A stretch of 41,684 nucleotides of DNA, from the NCBI GenBank assembly GCA_025059715.1, contig JANXCE010000020.1, positions 1-41,684 on the forward strand, given 5' to 3'. Shown piece after piece: positions 22,811 through 31,605 of this stretch; position 1 is the stretch's first letter; each line of letters opens with the position of its first letter. The notes under the pieces were generated by a model. That model searched no databases and was not told where the DNA came from. It saw only the letters and a program-made list of their open reading frames with translations. The translations under genes and the position numbers were made by a program. Source of the stretch: Caldimicrobium sp. GTDB lineage: Bacteria > Desulfobacterota > Thermodesulfobacteria > Thermodesulfobacteriales > Thermodesulfobacteriaceae.

Positions 22811-22851
22811 CCCCGTCCCAGGGGGACGAATCGTTTAGGGGGTGGGGAAAG
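22811..22851 (+). promoter_or_regulatory. speD leader with two mutually exclusive RNA pairings around the ribosome-binding site
   Basis: Strand CCCCGTCCC (22811-22819) can pair over nine consecutive positions with 22839-22847, the G-rich Shine-Dalgarno block (seven G-C and two G-U pairs). The same strand's CGTCCC (22814-22819) can instead form a tight hairpin with GGGACG (22823-22828), loop AGG, which leaves the SD free. The start codon is at 22852. This is the arrangement expected of a translational on/off switch. The leader is too short to match any riboswitch I know. Confidence 0.5.
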
Positions 22852-23298
22852 ATGAAAAACCTTGAAAAAATGGAATACGGTTTTGGTCAGCATCTTATTA
22901 TTGATGGATATGGAGCCAATTATGAAAAACTCACGGATCTTGATTTTATTTTTAATTTTTTGAATAAATATCCTGAAGACATAGAGATGACTAAAATTAT
23001 GCCCCCGTATGTATTTAAGTATTTTGCTCCAGATCCGGCGGATTGGGGAATTTCTGGCTTCGTGATTATTGCAGAGAGCCACATAAGCATTCACACTTTT
23101 CCCGAAAAACGCTATCTCAGTATAGATATCTTTTCTTGCAAACCCTTTAATGTAGATAAAGCCATTCAGGATATTACAGAAATGTTTGAAATCCAAAAGA
23201 GTGAAATTAGACTTCTTGACAGAGGCTTAGAATTTCCCCGCTCTATTAGGGCGGTAGAAAATTATATGCGTTTTGAGAGAAGAAACCTTCTCCTTTAA
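22852..23298 (+). CDS. speD: S-adenosylmethionine decarboxylase proenzyme
   Basis: I use ATG 22852 (148 residues); the frame is open upstream but that part overlaps the promoter and leader hairpins. It makes decarboxylated SAM, the aminopropyl donor for spermidine and longer polyamines. The proenzyme cuts itself before Ser76 in IIAESHISIHTFPE to form the pyruvoyl cofactor; the ESH site, nearby His81 and Cys96 (IFSCKP) are present. The small class 1B form usually lacks the N-terminal YGFGQHLIIDGYGAN extension, which suggests the slightly longer bacterial variant. Followed 2 nt later by an agmatinase gene. Confidence 0.93.
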   Translation: MKNLEKMEYGFGQHLIIDGYGANYEKLTDLDFIFNFLNKYPEDIEMTKIMPPYVFKYFAPDPADWGISGFVIIAESHISIHTFPEKRYLSIDIFSCKPFNVDKAIQDITEMFEIQKSEIRLLDRGLEFPRSIRAVENYMRFERRNLLL

Positions 23299-23300
23299 CA

Positions 23301-24173
23301 ATGAAGCTTTCCTTTTTGGGGCTACCTGATCATCCTAATGCTCGGGTAGCCCTCATACCTATTCCCTATGAACAAAGCACAACTTGGCTCAAGGGAACAG
23401 CTCAAGCTCCAATTGAAATCCTCAAAGTTAGTCCCTATTTAGAGTTCTTTGATGAAGAAACAAAGCTTTCACCCCATAAAGAATTAGGTTTTGTTACCTA
23501 TCCTGTTGAGGAATATCCCTTAGATATAGAAAAGGCACTTTTAGAGGTTGAGAAAAAGACAGATTTAGCCATAACATCTGGCTATCTTCCCATACTTCTT
23601 GGGGGAGAACATACTATAACACTTGGTGCTATTAGGGCATTTAAAAAACACTGTCCCACTCTTAAGGTGTTACATTTAGATGCCCATCTTGATTTTAGAA
23701 AGGAGTATTTGGGGAGCAATTTAAATCATGCAACGGTTATGAGGCATGTGTATGATCAGGGGCACTCTCTACTAAGTGTGGGGATAAGAGCTCTTTCGGA
23801 AGAAGAATATGAAGAGGCTAAAAAAGAGGGTTTGGAGATAGTCTTTGCTAAGGACTTACATACTGATTTTAAAAGGGCTCTTCAAAAGATAAAAAGCTTT
23901 ATCAAGAAGGGACCTGTTTATATTTCAATGGATGTGGATGTTATGGATCCCTCTATTGCACCAGGAGTGGGAACTCCTGAGCCCGGAGGTCTTAATTGGA
24001 CGCAATTGTTAGAAATTTTGAAAGCTGTAGCCAAAGCACATATAGTAGGTATGGATATTGTAGAAACTAAGCCTCTACCCCATTATCCCTTTACCGAGTT
24101 TTTAGTGGGCAGAATTATACTTAAGTTCTCCGCCTATTTAGCTCAAACGCTCAAAAATGAGTTCAAAGAATGA
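23301..24173 (+). CDS. speB: Agmatinase-family ureohydrolase
   Basis: 290 residues with all Mn-binding motifs of the arginase/agmatinase family: GGEHTITLGA, HLDAHLDFR, SMDVDVMDPSIAPGVGTPEPGG and the closing Glu in VGMDIVETKP. It removes urea from agmatine to give putrescine or, in some thermophiles, from N1-aminopropylagmatine to give spermidine directly. Its place right behind speD, with no speE in view, leaves both options open. The ATG follows the speD stop codon by 2 nt. Confidence 0.88.
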   Translation: MKLSFLGLPDHPNARVALIPIPYEQSTTWLKGTAQAPIEILKVSPYLEFFDEETKLSPHKELGFVTYPVEEYPLDIEKALLEVEKKTDLAITSGYLPILLGGEHTITLGAIRAFKKHCPTLKVLHLDAHLDFRKEYLGSNLNHATVMRHVYDQGHSLLSVGIRALSEEEYEEAKKEGLEIVFAKDLHTDFKRALQKIKSFIKKGPVYISMDVDVMDPSIAPGVGTPEPGGLNWTQLLEILKAVAKAHIVGMDIVETKPLPHYPFTEFLVGRIILKFSAYLAQTLKNEFKE

Positions 24174-24757
24174 GTTTGTATCATAGGCTGGCTAAGCTCC
24201 TCTTTGAAGCTTCTCTTCTAAAGAGAATAGAGAGAACGGGATATAATTATTTGGGGACAGGCAAAGAAAATGTGGCTTCCCACTCGTATGGAGTAGTCTT
24301 TTGTAGTTATCTTCTTAGCAAAAGATATGCAGGAAAAGTTGATGAAAGTAAAGTTCTAAGAATGGCTCTACTTCATGATTTTGTCGAAGCAAGAACTGGA
24401 GATTTCAATGCGGTAAATAAACTATATAATAAAACTGATGAAAAAAAAGCTCTTAAAGAGGCCTTTGGAGATCTTTTTTTTGCAGAAGAAGTGTTTACAT
24501 TATATGAAGAATATCGAGATAATAAAACTTTAGAGGCTAAGATAGTTCATGATGCGGATGTGTTAGATTTGATAGTTCAGTTAAAAGAACAAAGGGATCT
24601 TAATAATCCCTTTGCGGAGCGCTGGATAAACTATGCAAAAAAAAGGCTTTCCCTTGAGGAAGCTAAAGCTCTGGCCGAGGCTATAATAGAAACTGAATGG
24701 TGCTCCTGGTGGTTGGAAAGGTTAATTAAAGAAGCTGATGACAAAGACTCCCTATAA
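24170..24757 (+). CDS. HD-domain hydrolase (YfbR/HDDC2-like 5'-nucleotidase)
   Basis: 195 residues. The metal-binding HD series is visible: H38 (NVASHSYGVV), H69-D70 (ALLHDFVEARTGD) and a later Asp in IVHDADVLDL. This spacing matches YfbR/HDDC2-type deoxynucleoside monophosphate phosphatases. The start overlaps the speB stop by 4 nt (ATGA) and the end overlaps the next gene by 20 nt, so it belongs to the speD operon. Confidence 0.82.
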   Translation: MSLYHRLAKLLFEASLLKRIERTGYNYLGTGKENVASHSYGVVFCSYLLSKRYAGKVDESKVLRMALLHDFVEARTGDFNAVNKLYNKTDEKKALKEAFGDLFFAEEVFTLYEEYRDNKTLEAKIVHDADVLDLIVQLKEQRDLNNPFAERWINYAKKRLSLEEAKALAEAIIETEWCSWWLERLIKEADDKDSL

Positions 24758-25736
24758 AAAATGTGTCCATTGTGGCAAGTGTCTCTCAAGTTGTCCAAGC
24801 TATCGCTTTTTTCTAAAGGAGAGTTTTTCCCCACGGGGAAGAAATTTACTTATTGCTAAGAACATAGATTCTTACAGCTTTAATTATTGTCTACTCTGTG
24901 AGAGATGTTCTAAAGTGTGTCCTCAAGGTATAAGTTTTCCAGAGTCCTATATTAAGGCTAAATTTTCTAAAGGATCCTTTGTATTGCATCCTTCAGATTC
25001 CCTGATTTTTTTAAAAGTATTACCCTTTAATCAAATACAGATAAGGGAATTGGATGAAAAAAAATTAAGTCCCTATTTCAAAGAGGGAGATTTTTATGTC
25101 TATCTTTCCTGTGGCCTAAAACATCTTTATCCAGAGGCCTTAGAACTAACCCTATCTAAAATTAGACATAGTCCCATGAAACCGCATATTCCTGAGGGTC
25201 AGGGATGTTGTGGCATCGTGTTTTTAGGTTTGGGTGCTAAGGAAGTGGTCAAAAATTATGCTAAAAAACTTTTAACCCTGTTTAGTGAGAAAAAAACTCT
25301 TCTAACCTTTTGTGCCACCTGTCTTTGGATGATAAAAAGAGTTTACCCTCAGCTCTTTGATGTTGAACAGGAAAAAGCAGCCTTTGAAGACTTAGCTAAT
25401 AGGACCTATTTTGTTATTGAGTTTCTGAGAAAAATGGATTACAGCCTGAACTTAAAAGAAAAGGATGATATTCTTTACCATCTTCCCTGCCATCTTGACT
25501 TTTCTCTGACTTCAGAGCTAAATTTGTTGAAGGGAAGGATTGAGGACTTTTGTTGTGGTTCCGCTAAGCTTACGCTATGGTTGCGCGGGTTTCAAAGAGA
25601 ATTTTCCAAACATTGGAGGAGGCGCACATTAGATAAGGAAGTTCTTGCTACGGCTTGCACAGGCTGTTACTTAAATTTTTCCTCTCAACTTCGCTATCCA
25701 CCAAAGGTTAAACATTGGTTGGAACTCTGGGTATGA
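24738..25736 (+). CDS. Fe-S oxidoreductase with two 4Fe-4S and CCG motifs (GlcF/HdrD-like)
   Basis: 332 residues. Two ferredoxin motifs stand at the N-terminus (CVHCGKCLSSCP, about 9-20; CLLCERCSKVCP, about 52-63). Two cysteine-rich CCG-type regions follow: QGCCGIVFLG with FCATC, and EDFCCGSAK with ACTGCYLNF. The layout resembles GlcF, LutA and HdrD, subunits that move electrons from hydroxyacid or heterodisulfide substrates. No flavin partner gene lies beside it. Its stop overlaps the ATG of the radical SAM gene. Function not further defined. Confidence 0.8.
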   Translation: MTKTPYKKCVHCGKCLSSCPSYRFFLKESFSPRGRNLLIAKNIDSYSFNYCLLCERCSKVCPQGISFPESYIKAKFSKGSFVLHPSDSLIFLKVLPFNQIQIRELDEKKLSPYFKEGDFYVYLSCGLKHLYPEALELTLSKIRHSPMKPHIPEGQGCCGIVFLGLGAKEVVKNYAKKLLTLFSEKKTLLTFCATCLWMIKRVYPQLFDVEQEKAAFEDLANRTYFVIEFLRKMDYSLNLKEKDDILYHLPCHLDFSLTSELNLLKGRIEDFCCGSAKLTLWLRGFQREFSKHWRRRTLDKEVLATACTGCYLNFSSQLRYPPKVKHWLELWV

Positions 25737-26659
25737 AAAGCTATCCCTCATATCTAAGATTGTTAGAGGAAGGAGAGCTTGAAAAAAGGGTGACTGCACT
25801 ATATGAAAGAATGAGCCCCTGTCGTCTATGTCCCCATGAGTGTAAAGTTGACAGACTGAGAGGCGAAAAAGGTTTTTGTAAGATTGGATCTAAGCCCATT
25901 GTGTCAAGTTATGGTCCCCATTTTGGAGAGGAAAGACCTTTGGTTGGGACCAACGGGTCAGGCACTATTTTCTTTACTTTTTGTAATATGGCTTGTGTAT
26001 ATTGTCAGAATTGGGAAATTAGCCATTTGGGTGAAGGTGATGAAATAGAGGTGGAAGACTTAGCTAAGATAATGTTAATATTACAGGTTTGGGGCTGTCA
26101 TAATATTAATTTGGTTACCCCAACTCATCAGATTGCCCTTATTGTTGAGGCCATTAAAATTGCCGCCGAAAAGGGCTTGTCTTTGCCTATTGTTTATAAT
26201 TGTGGGGGTTATGAATCAGTAGAAACCCTTAAACTTTTAGAAGGTATTGTTGATATATATATGCCTGATATAAAATATATGGATGAAAGTATTGCTTTAA
26301 AACTTTCTAAGGTTAAACACTATCCAAAGATAGTCAGAGAAGCTGTGAAGGAAATGCATCGCCAAGTAGGTGATTTGGTGATTGAAGGAGGCATTGCTAA
26401 GAAGGGATTAATTGTTAGACATCTTATCTTGCCGGAAGACCTTTCCCAAACCGAAGAGGTAATTAAATTTATTGCCGAAGAAATCTCCAAAGAGACTTAC
26501 TTTAATCTTATGGATCAGTATAGACCCTGTGGAGATGCTTGGAAATATCCGCCCTTAGACAGAAAAATAACCCGAGAAGAATGGAATAGGGCTTTAAGCC
26601 TGGCAATAAAATATGGTCTTAAAAGGCTTGACGATAGAAGAGCTCGCTTCTGGGACTAA
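25733..26659 (+). CDS. Radical SAM protein (PflA-like family)
   Basis: I use ATG 25733, which overlaps the previous stop as ATGA; an in-frame start 18 nt earlier is less likely. 308 residues. The radical SAM motif C84-x3-C88-x2-C91 reads CNMACVYC. A second Cys group near the N-terminus (C30, C33, C37, C49 in CRLCPHECKVDRLRGEKGFC) is typical of the PflA-related group often annotated as pyruvate formate-lyase activating enzyme-like or AmmeMemoRadiSam-related. Also seen: LVTPTHQIALIVEAI and YNCGGYESVETL. No PFL-type glycyl radical enzyme is near, so the substrate is open. Confidence 0.85.
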   Translation: MKSYPSYLRLLEEGELEKRVTALYERMSPCRLCPHECKVDRLRGEKGFCKIGSKPIVSSYGPHFGEERPLVGTNGSGTIFFTFCNMACVYCQNWEISHLGEGDEIEVEDLAKIMLILQVWGCHNINLVTPTHQIALIVEAIKIAAEKGLSLPIVYNCGGYESVETLKLLEGIVDIYMPDIKYMDESIALKLSKVKHYPKIVREAVKEMHRQVGDLVIEGGIAKKGLIVRHLILPEDLSQTEEVIKFIAEEISKETYFNLMDQYRPCGDAWKYPPLDRKITREEWNRALSLAIKYGLKRLDDRRARFWD

Positions 26660-27290
26660 TTTTTTTGCTATAGGTGATATTCACGGATGTCTCTTTGCTT
26701 TGGAGAGGCTTCTTGAACTCTTACCTATAGATTGGGGAAAGGACTATGTGATATTTCTTGGGGATTATATAGATCGGGGTCCTGACTCCCGAAGGGTTTT
26801 GGAGTTGTTGATTGAGCTAAAAGAGAAATATCCGGAGAGAGTTTACCCCATAAAAGGTAATCATGAGTGGCTTTTTGAAAGATATCTAAGGGGCTTGGAT
26901 GTAGAGGTGTTTCTATATAATGGAGGTGGAGAAACTTTACGTAATTATTATGAAGGAGGAAGCTTAAAAATCCCTCCAAGCCACCTTGAGTTTCTGCGTG
27001 CTCTACCTCTCTACGTGGAGACCAAAGACTACCTTTTTGTGCACGGAGGAATAAATCCTGAAAAGCCCCTTGATGAACAGGAGGAAGAGGATCTTCTTTG
27101 GATAAGGGGTCTTTTTTATTATCATAGTGGCAAATTTGAAAAGACTATTATTTTTGGACATACACCCTTTCCTGAGGTTTTACTCCTTGAGGATAGGATT
27201 GGCTTAGATACAGGGTGTGTTTACGGAGGAAAACTCTCTGCTATAAAGTTACCTGAAAGGGAGATTTTTCAAGTTTCCTGTAGGAGGTGA
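26613..27290 (+). CDS. Serine/threonine-type metallophosphatase
   Basis: 225 residues, PPP family: GDIHG (21-25), GDYIDRG (50-56), GNHE (82-85) and later VHGGINP and FGHTPF motifs, which bind the two metals. Family members dephosphorylate phosphoserine/threonine proteins or diadenosine tetraphosphate (PrpA, ApaH-like). The listed start overlaps the radical SAM gene by 47 nt and has no clear SD. A TTG at 26628 would fit the usual short N-terminus better, so the true start is uncertain. Confidence 0.85.
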   Translation: MVLKGLTIEELASGTNFFAIGDIHGCLFALERLLELLPIDWGKDYVIFLGDYIDRGPDSRRVLELLIELKEKYPERVYPIKGNHEWLFERYLRGLDVEVFLYNGGGETLRNYYEGGSLKIPPSHLEFLRALPLYVETKDYLFVHGGINPEKPLDEQEEEDLLWIRGLFYYHSGKFEKTIIFGHTPFPEVLLLEDRIGLDTGCVYGGKLSAIKLPEREIFQVSCRR

Positions 27291-27295
27291 TGAGA

Positions 27296-27781
27296 ATGTC
27301 AGAAGAACAAAAAAGACCTTCCTGGAGAGAGATCGACAAGCTAAAGGATGCAAGTGGCTTGGCTAAATTACGAAGAAAAATGGAAAAAAGAGAGGGTTCT
27401 TCTCCCAAGGAAGAAAAGAAGATGAAAGAAAGATATCTTAAGGAGTTAGAGAAACTCTTTAATAAAAACAATTCTGAAAGAGAAGAGTTGCTTATGAAAC
27501 TTCATCAAGCGGTAGGTAAAAAAGAATTTAAAAAACTTCTTTATATGTTTTATGAGAAATATGGTTTGCCTGAAGGAGGACGGGATCTCATCCTTTTTTT
27601 GGAAAGCAATGAAAGAGAACTCATGCTCAAAACCATAGAAAAGATAAGGGAGATCTTCCCCCAATTAACGCTCTTAGAACGAGAAGCGCTTTTAGCTAAG
27701 TTAAAAACTATTCCTCTATCTACAAAGGATGAAATCTTAGCCTATAAAGTTGAAAAGCTTTTACGGGATATTAGGACTTAA
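27296..27781 (+). CDS. Conserved-looking helical protein of unknown function
   Basis: I use ATG 27296, placed 8 nt after AGGAGG (27282-27287); earlier GTG/ATG codons overlap that SD. 161 residues, highly charged. The N-terminus MSEEQKRPSWREIDKLKD and a basic stretch LAKLRRKMEKREG precede helices with no cysteines and no signal peptide. The PSWREID N-terminal block recalls short proteins beside xer genes in delta-proteobacteria (memory only). The stop codon overlaps the next ATG by 1 nt, so it is translationally tied to the recombinase gene. Confidence 0.7.
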   Translation: MSEEQKRPSWREIDKLKDASGLAKLRRKMEKREGSSPKEEKKMKERYLKELEKLFNKNNSEREELLMKLHQAVGKKEFKKLLYMFYEKYGLPEGGRDLILFLESNERELMLKTIEKIREIFPQLTLLEREALLAKLKTIPLSTKDEILAYKVEKLLRDIRT

Positions 27782-28668
27782 TGGAAGAACTATTAAAGGA
27801 GTTCTTAGTTTATCTAAATAGTCAAAAAAATTATTCTCTAAACACTTTAAGAGCCTATGCTTCAGATTTAGAGGATTTTTTATCCTATTTAACGAAAAAT
27901 GCTCTTAACATTGAAGGTCTCTCTTACGAGATTATTAGAGACTATCTAATGGACCTTAAGGATAGAGGTTTTAATCCCTTTTCAATCGCCAGGAGACTTT
28001 CTACTCTTAGGAACTTTTTGCTTTTTCTATACGAGGAAAAGGGTTATTCTGTGGATTATTTGACCTTTCTTGAAAGTCCCAAACTTCCCAAGAGACTTCC
28101 AAAGATTTTAACTCTGGAAGAGGTTGAGAGGTTATTACAGGCCCCTGATTTAAGTCACCCCATAGGATTTAGAGATAGGACTATGTTAGAGCTTCTATAT
28201 GCAACTGGCCTTAGAATTTCAGAGTTAGTGAATCTCAAACTAGAGAACCTTCAGCTTTCCATCGGGTTTATTAGAGTCTTAGGAAAGGGTAATAAGGAGC
28301 GGATTATTCCCTTAGGGGAGATAGCTTTAGAATTTTTGGTTAAATTTTTGGAGGAGGTTAGACCTCTTTTTTTAAGTTCTAAAAGCAGGAACTTTGTGTT
28401 TTTGAACCGTAGAGGGTTTCCCCTGACCCGGCAAAGATGTTGGCAGATAATTAAAGAGTATGCTAAAAAAGCAGGCCTTGATGAAGGTAAAATTTCTCCC
28501 CATGTGCTTCGCCATTCCTTTGCCACTCATCTGCTTGAAGGAGGAGCAGATTTAAGGGCTCTCCAAATAATGTTGGGACACAGTAGCCTCATAACTACCC
28601 AAATCTATACTCACCTCGATTTTGTCAGTCTAAAAAGAGCCTATGATAAATTTCATCCCCGAGCCTAA
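27781..28668 (+). CDS. xerD: XerC/XerD-type tyrosine recombinase
   Basis: 295 residues, the normal Xer length. N-terminal SAM-like DNA-binding domain (about 1-100, NYSLNTLRAYASDLEDFLSYL), catalytic domain with R145, K169, H241, R244, H267 and nucleophile Y276 (SPHVLRHSFATHL, LGHSS, YTHLD). Resolves chromosome dimers at dif. XerC and XerD cannot be told apart from one copy, so the symbol is provisional. It lies in a housekeeping operon and not beside an integrated element, so it is more likely the host enzyme than a phage integrase. Confidence 0.87.
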   Translation: MEELLKEFLVYLNSQKNYSLNTLRAYASDLEDFLSYLTKNALNIEGLSYEIIRDYLMDLKDRGFNPFSIARRLSTLRNFLLFLYEEKGYSVDYLTFLESPKLPKRLPKILTLEEVERLLQAPDLSHPIGFRDRTMLELLYATGLRISELVNLKLENLQLSIGFIRVLGKGNKERIIPLGEIALEFLVKFLEEVRPLFLSSKSRNFVFLNRRGFPLTRQRCWQIIKEYAKKAGLDEGKISPHVLRHSFATHLLEGGADLRALQIMLGHSSLITTQIYTHLDFVSLKRAYDKFHPRA

Positions 28669-28670
28669 GA

Positions 28671-29927
28671 GTGAAGGTCCTAAATTATTCTTGGTCTGAT
28701 TTTATCGAGGGGCTCAAAGTTCCTTCGGTGGTCTTTGAGTTTTTGAATAGGGCTAAGGTATGGGCAACTAAAATGGGACAATTTCTCTATCTCGCGGGAG
28801 GACCAGTGCGGGATGTCCTATTGGGGAGACAAACTCAGGATATAGATTTAGTCTTGGAAGGAAGCTGGGAGAGCCTGCTCTCCACTCTTTCAAAAGAAAT
28901 AGAATTTAAGATAATCTCTAAATCTCAGTTTTTAACCTACAAATTATCTCTAAACAGCCTTTATGTTTTAGATTTGGTAACTGCAAGAAAAGAATTCTAT
29001 CCTTCTCCTGCCAGTTTACCAGTGGTGGCCAGAGGAAGTTTTATAGAGGATATACATCGGCGAGATTTCACTATTAATGCCCTAATTTATGGGCTAACAC
29101 CGCCCTATGAGGATAAGATTTTGGATTTAGTTGAGGGTTTGTCGGATTTAAAAAAGGGCCTAATTAGGCCCCTTCATCAAAATTCCTTTATAGATGATCC
29201 TACCAGAGCATTTAGAGGTGTAAGATATAAAGTAAGGTTTAATTTTAGTTATACTGAAGAGTTTAATAAAGCTCTGGAATTAGCAGCGAAAATTTCCTCC
29301 TTCAAAAAACTCTCTCCCTCAAGATTGGCTCAAGAATTAAAACTTTTTTTTACTAAGGAAGCTATGGAAGCCTTGCCCACATTGTTGAGAGATCTTCAGA
29401 ATCTCAGGCTTTTACAAAGGGTGGGCCTAAAAGAAAGACGCATAAAGAGTTCTGATTTTAATCTTCTAAGGAAAGCCAAAGAAGAGTTAGACTCTAAGAA
29501 TTTTGAAAAATTTGTAAGGCTCTTTTTAGTAGAGCTTGAGGAGACAACATTGAAAAGACTTGCCTTCTCAGATAGGGAAAGAGCACTGATTTTAAAGTGG
29601 GCACAATTTCTAAGGGAGGTTGAATCTTCCTTGCAGGATTTAAGTATTTTAGAAAGAGTAGAACTTTTGGAGAAAATACCTCCCTTTCTTCTTTTCCGTT
29701 TAGGGCTGGAGGAGAAATGGGAAGATACCATAGAACTTTTTTGGGACCACTGGAGAAAGGTAAAGCCTGCTGTAACGGGAGAAGAGCTCAAAGCCCTGGG
29801 TATAAAGGAGGGTAAAGTGATAGGAAGTATATTAAAAAGATTAAGGCAAGAAAAATTAGAGGGACGATTAACTACTATAGAGGAAGAAAGGGCATTCGTT
29901 AGAAACTTGATTTTTCCTAAATCCTAA
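28671..29927 (+). CDS. cca: tRNA nucleotidyltransferase / poly(A) polymerase family protein
   Basis: 418 residues from GTG 28671, 2 nt after the xer stop. Class II nucleotidyltransferase head: LAGGPVRDVLLGR (GGxVRD) and the catalytic DID in TQDIDLVLEG, then RGSFIEDIHRRDFTINAL and NSFIDDPTRAFRGVRYKVRF, which bind the incoming nucleotide. It adds CCA (or only CC or A) to tRNA 3' ends. Some deep-branching thermophiles split the task between two enzymes; which type this is cannot be told here. The C-terminal part is helical and not recognisable. Confidence 0.87.
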   Translation: MKVLNYSWSDFIEGLKVPSVVFEFLNRAKVWATKMGQFLYLAGGPVRDVLLGRQTQDIDLVLEGSWESLLSTLSKEIEFKIISKSQFLTYKLSLNSLYVLDLVTARKEFYPSPASLPVVARGSFIEDIHRRDFTINALIYGLTPPYEDKILDLVEGLSDLKKGLIRPLHQNSFIDDPTRAFRGVRYKVRFNFSYTEEFNKALELAAKISSFKKLSPSRLAQELKLFFTKEAMEALPTLLRDLQNLRLLQRVGLKERRIKSSDFNLLRKAKEELDSKNFEKFVRLFLVELEETTLKRLAFSDRERALILKWAQFLREVESSLQDLSILERVELLEKIPPFLLFRLGLEEKWEDTIELFWDHWRKVKPAVTGEELKALGIKEGKVIGSILKRLRQEKLEGRLTTIEEERAFVRNLIFPKS

Positions 29928-29964
29928 TTTAAATTACTAAAATAATTTCATTGAGGAGTTTTCT

Positions 29965-31605
29965 ATGGAAAACTTTGAAGAAATTTTAAATACTTTTATT
30001 AATGAACATACCTATAAAGTGGGAGATATTGTGGAGGGGGTCCTTGTAAAATTGAGTAAAGACTTTGCTTTTGTAGATCTGGGCACCAAGAGGGAAGCCC
30101 TTTTACCAATAGAAGAGCTTAAGGACCTTGAAGGCAAAATTCTTTTCAATATAGGAGATACCGTTAAGGCTCAAATAGTTAAAAATCTCTCCGCTGAGGG
30201 ACAATTTCTATTGTCAGTTAAAAAGATACTAGAAGATGAGGCATGGGAGGAGATAGAAAAAGCCTTCAATGAGAAAAAGCCTCTGGAAGTAAATATAACT
30301 AAAGCGATTAAAGGTGGTTTTGAAGTTACTTATAAAGGATTACTTACTGGATTTTTACCCCAATCTCAAGTTGGCAAAGAAGTAAAGGATGAATTGCCTG
30401 TGAAATTACCTGTTTTAATTATAAATCTCAATCAGAGATCCTTTGTAGTATCTCATAGGGCTTATCAACAAAGAGAAAGAGAATTCAAGGAAAAAGCTCT
30501 AATTCAAAAGATAGAGACTGATGGTATCTTAGAGGGGAAGGTAAAGACTACGGTGAAAGGTGGTTTTCTACTTGAGTTTGATGGCGTGCTTACTGGTTTT
30601 CTACCGCTATCAGAACTCACTCGAAGGAGATTGAAACCAGAGGAGATATATTTAAAAGAGGGTGATTCCTTAAAGGTTAAAGTTTTAGAGTGGGATCCTC
30701 AAAGGAAAAAACTTAAGGTTAGTCACAGGGTTTTAGAGCCAGATCCTTGGGAGGGTATAGAGTTAAGATATAGTTTTGAGCAAAGAGTAAAGGGGAAAGT
30801 AGTGAAGATTGAGAATTTTGGAGCCTTTGTAGAGCTTGAGCCAGGGCTTGAAGGGTTACTACCAGCAAGTGAAATCTCATGGAAAAAGGGCCTTAAGCCT
30901 AAGGATATATTACAAGAAGGTGATCTTATTGAGGCAGTAGTTACCGATTTAAAGCCTAAAGAAAGAAGATTGATTTTGAGTTTGAAAAGATTAGAGGAAA
31001 ATCCCTGGGATGTAGTTGCTAAAACCTTAAAAGTTGGAGATATCATTGAAGCACCTATTAAAACCATTACGGATTTTGGACTTTTTGTGGAGGTTAGAGA
31101 GGGAGTAGATGGATTTATTCATATATCTCAGATAGATTGGGATAGGGTGAATGATCTTCGGGGCCAATTCAAAGAGGGTGAGGAAGTTAGAGCTCAGGTT
31201 TTGGAGCTCGATCCCCAAAAGAGAAAGTTAGTATTAAGCCTAAAGACATTGAAACCCGATCCATGGAAGGAATTTTCTTCTCATTATAAACTTGGGGATG
31301 TGGTAACTGCGGAGATAAAGAGGGAAGTTCCAGGTAGGGGTTATGTGGTAAAAATTACCGAAGGGGTTAAAGGATTTTTACCAATGAGCGAGCTGGGAGA
31401 AATTAGAAAAAGGGAGGTCTCCGAGGGACAAACCATTAAGGGAAAGATCATTTTATTAGATGTTGAGCAGAGGAAGTTATGGATATCTGAAAAGGCCTAT
31501 CTTATGGAGGAAGAAAAAAGGGAGGTAGAGGAGTATCAAAAAACCAGTTCGAAAAAAACTTCCAAACGACTACTAAAAATTCATATGGAAGGTAACTCTT
31601 TATGA
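29965..31605 (+). CDS. rpsA: 30S ribosomal protein S1
   Basis: 546 residues composed of six S1 (OB-fold) repeats, roughly at 17-85, 100-165, 185-255, 265-345, 350-430 and 440-510. The pattern GxVxxxxxFGAFVxxxxGxxGLLPxSE is clear in repeats 4 (VVKIENFGAFVELEPGLEGLLPASEISW) and 5 (TITDFGLFVEVREGVDGFIHISQIDW). S1 helps the 30S subunit bind mRNA with weak or structured leaders. GAGGAG is 7 nt before the ATG. Followed by sppA and an IHF-like domain, an order known from delta-proteobacteria. A lysine-rich tail closes the protein. Confidence 0.93.
   Translation: MENFEEILNTFINEHTYKVGDIVEGVLVKLSKDFAFVDLGTKREALLPIEELKDLEGKILFNIGDTVKAQIVKNLSAEGQFLLSVKKILEDEAWEEIEKAFNEKKPLEVNITKAIKGGFEVTYKGLLTGFLPQSQVGKEVKDELPVKLPVLIINLNQRSFVVSHRAYQQREREFKEKALIQKIETDGILEGKVKTTVKGGFLLEFDGVLTGFLPLSELTRRRLKPEEIYLKEGDSLKVKVLEWDPQRKKLKVSHRVLEPDPWEGIELRYSFEQRVKGKVVKIENFGAFVELEPGLEGLLPASEISWKKGLKPKDILQEGDLIEAVVTDLKPKERRLILSLKRLEENPWDVVAKTLKVGDIIEAPIKTITDFGLFVEVREGVDGFIHISQIDWDRVNDLRGQFKEGEEVRAQVLELDPQKRKLVLSLKTLKPDPWKEFSSHYKLGDVVTAEIKREVPGRGYVVKITEGVKGFLPMSELGEIRKREVSEGQTIKGKIILLDVEQRKLWISEKAYLMEEEKREVEEYQKTSSKKTSKRLLKIHMEGNSL

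Noticed and set aside
27781-28668. Tyrosine recombinase as evidence of an integrated element
   Set aside because: It lies in a coupled run of housekeeping genes with normal Xer length and motifs; no tRNA, direct repeat or phage gene is nearby.
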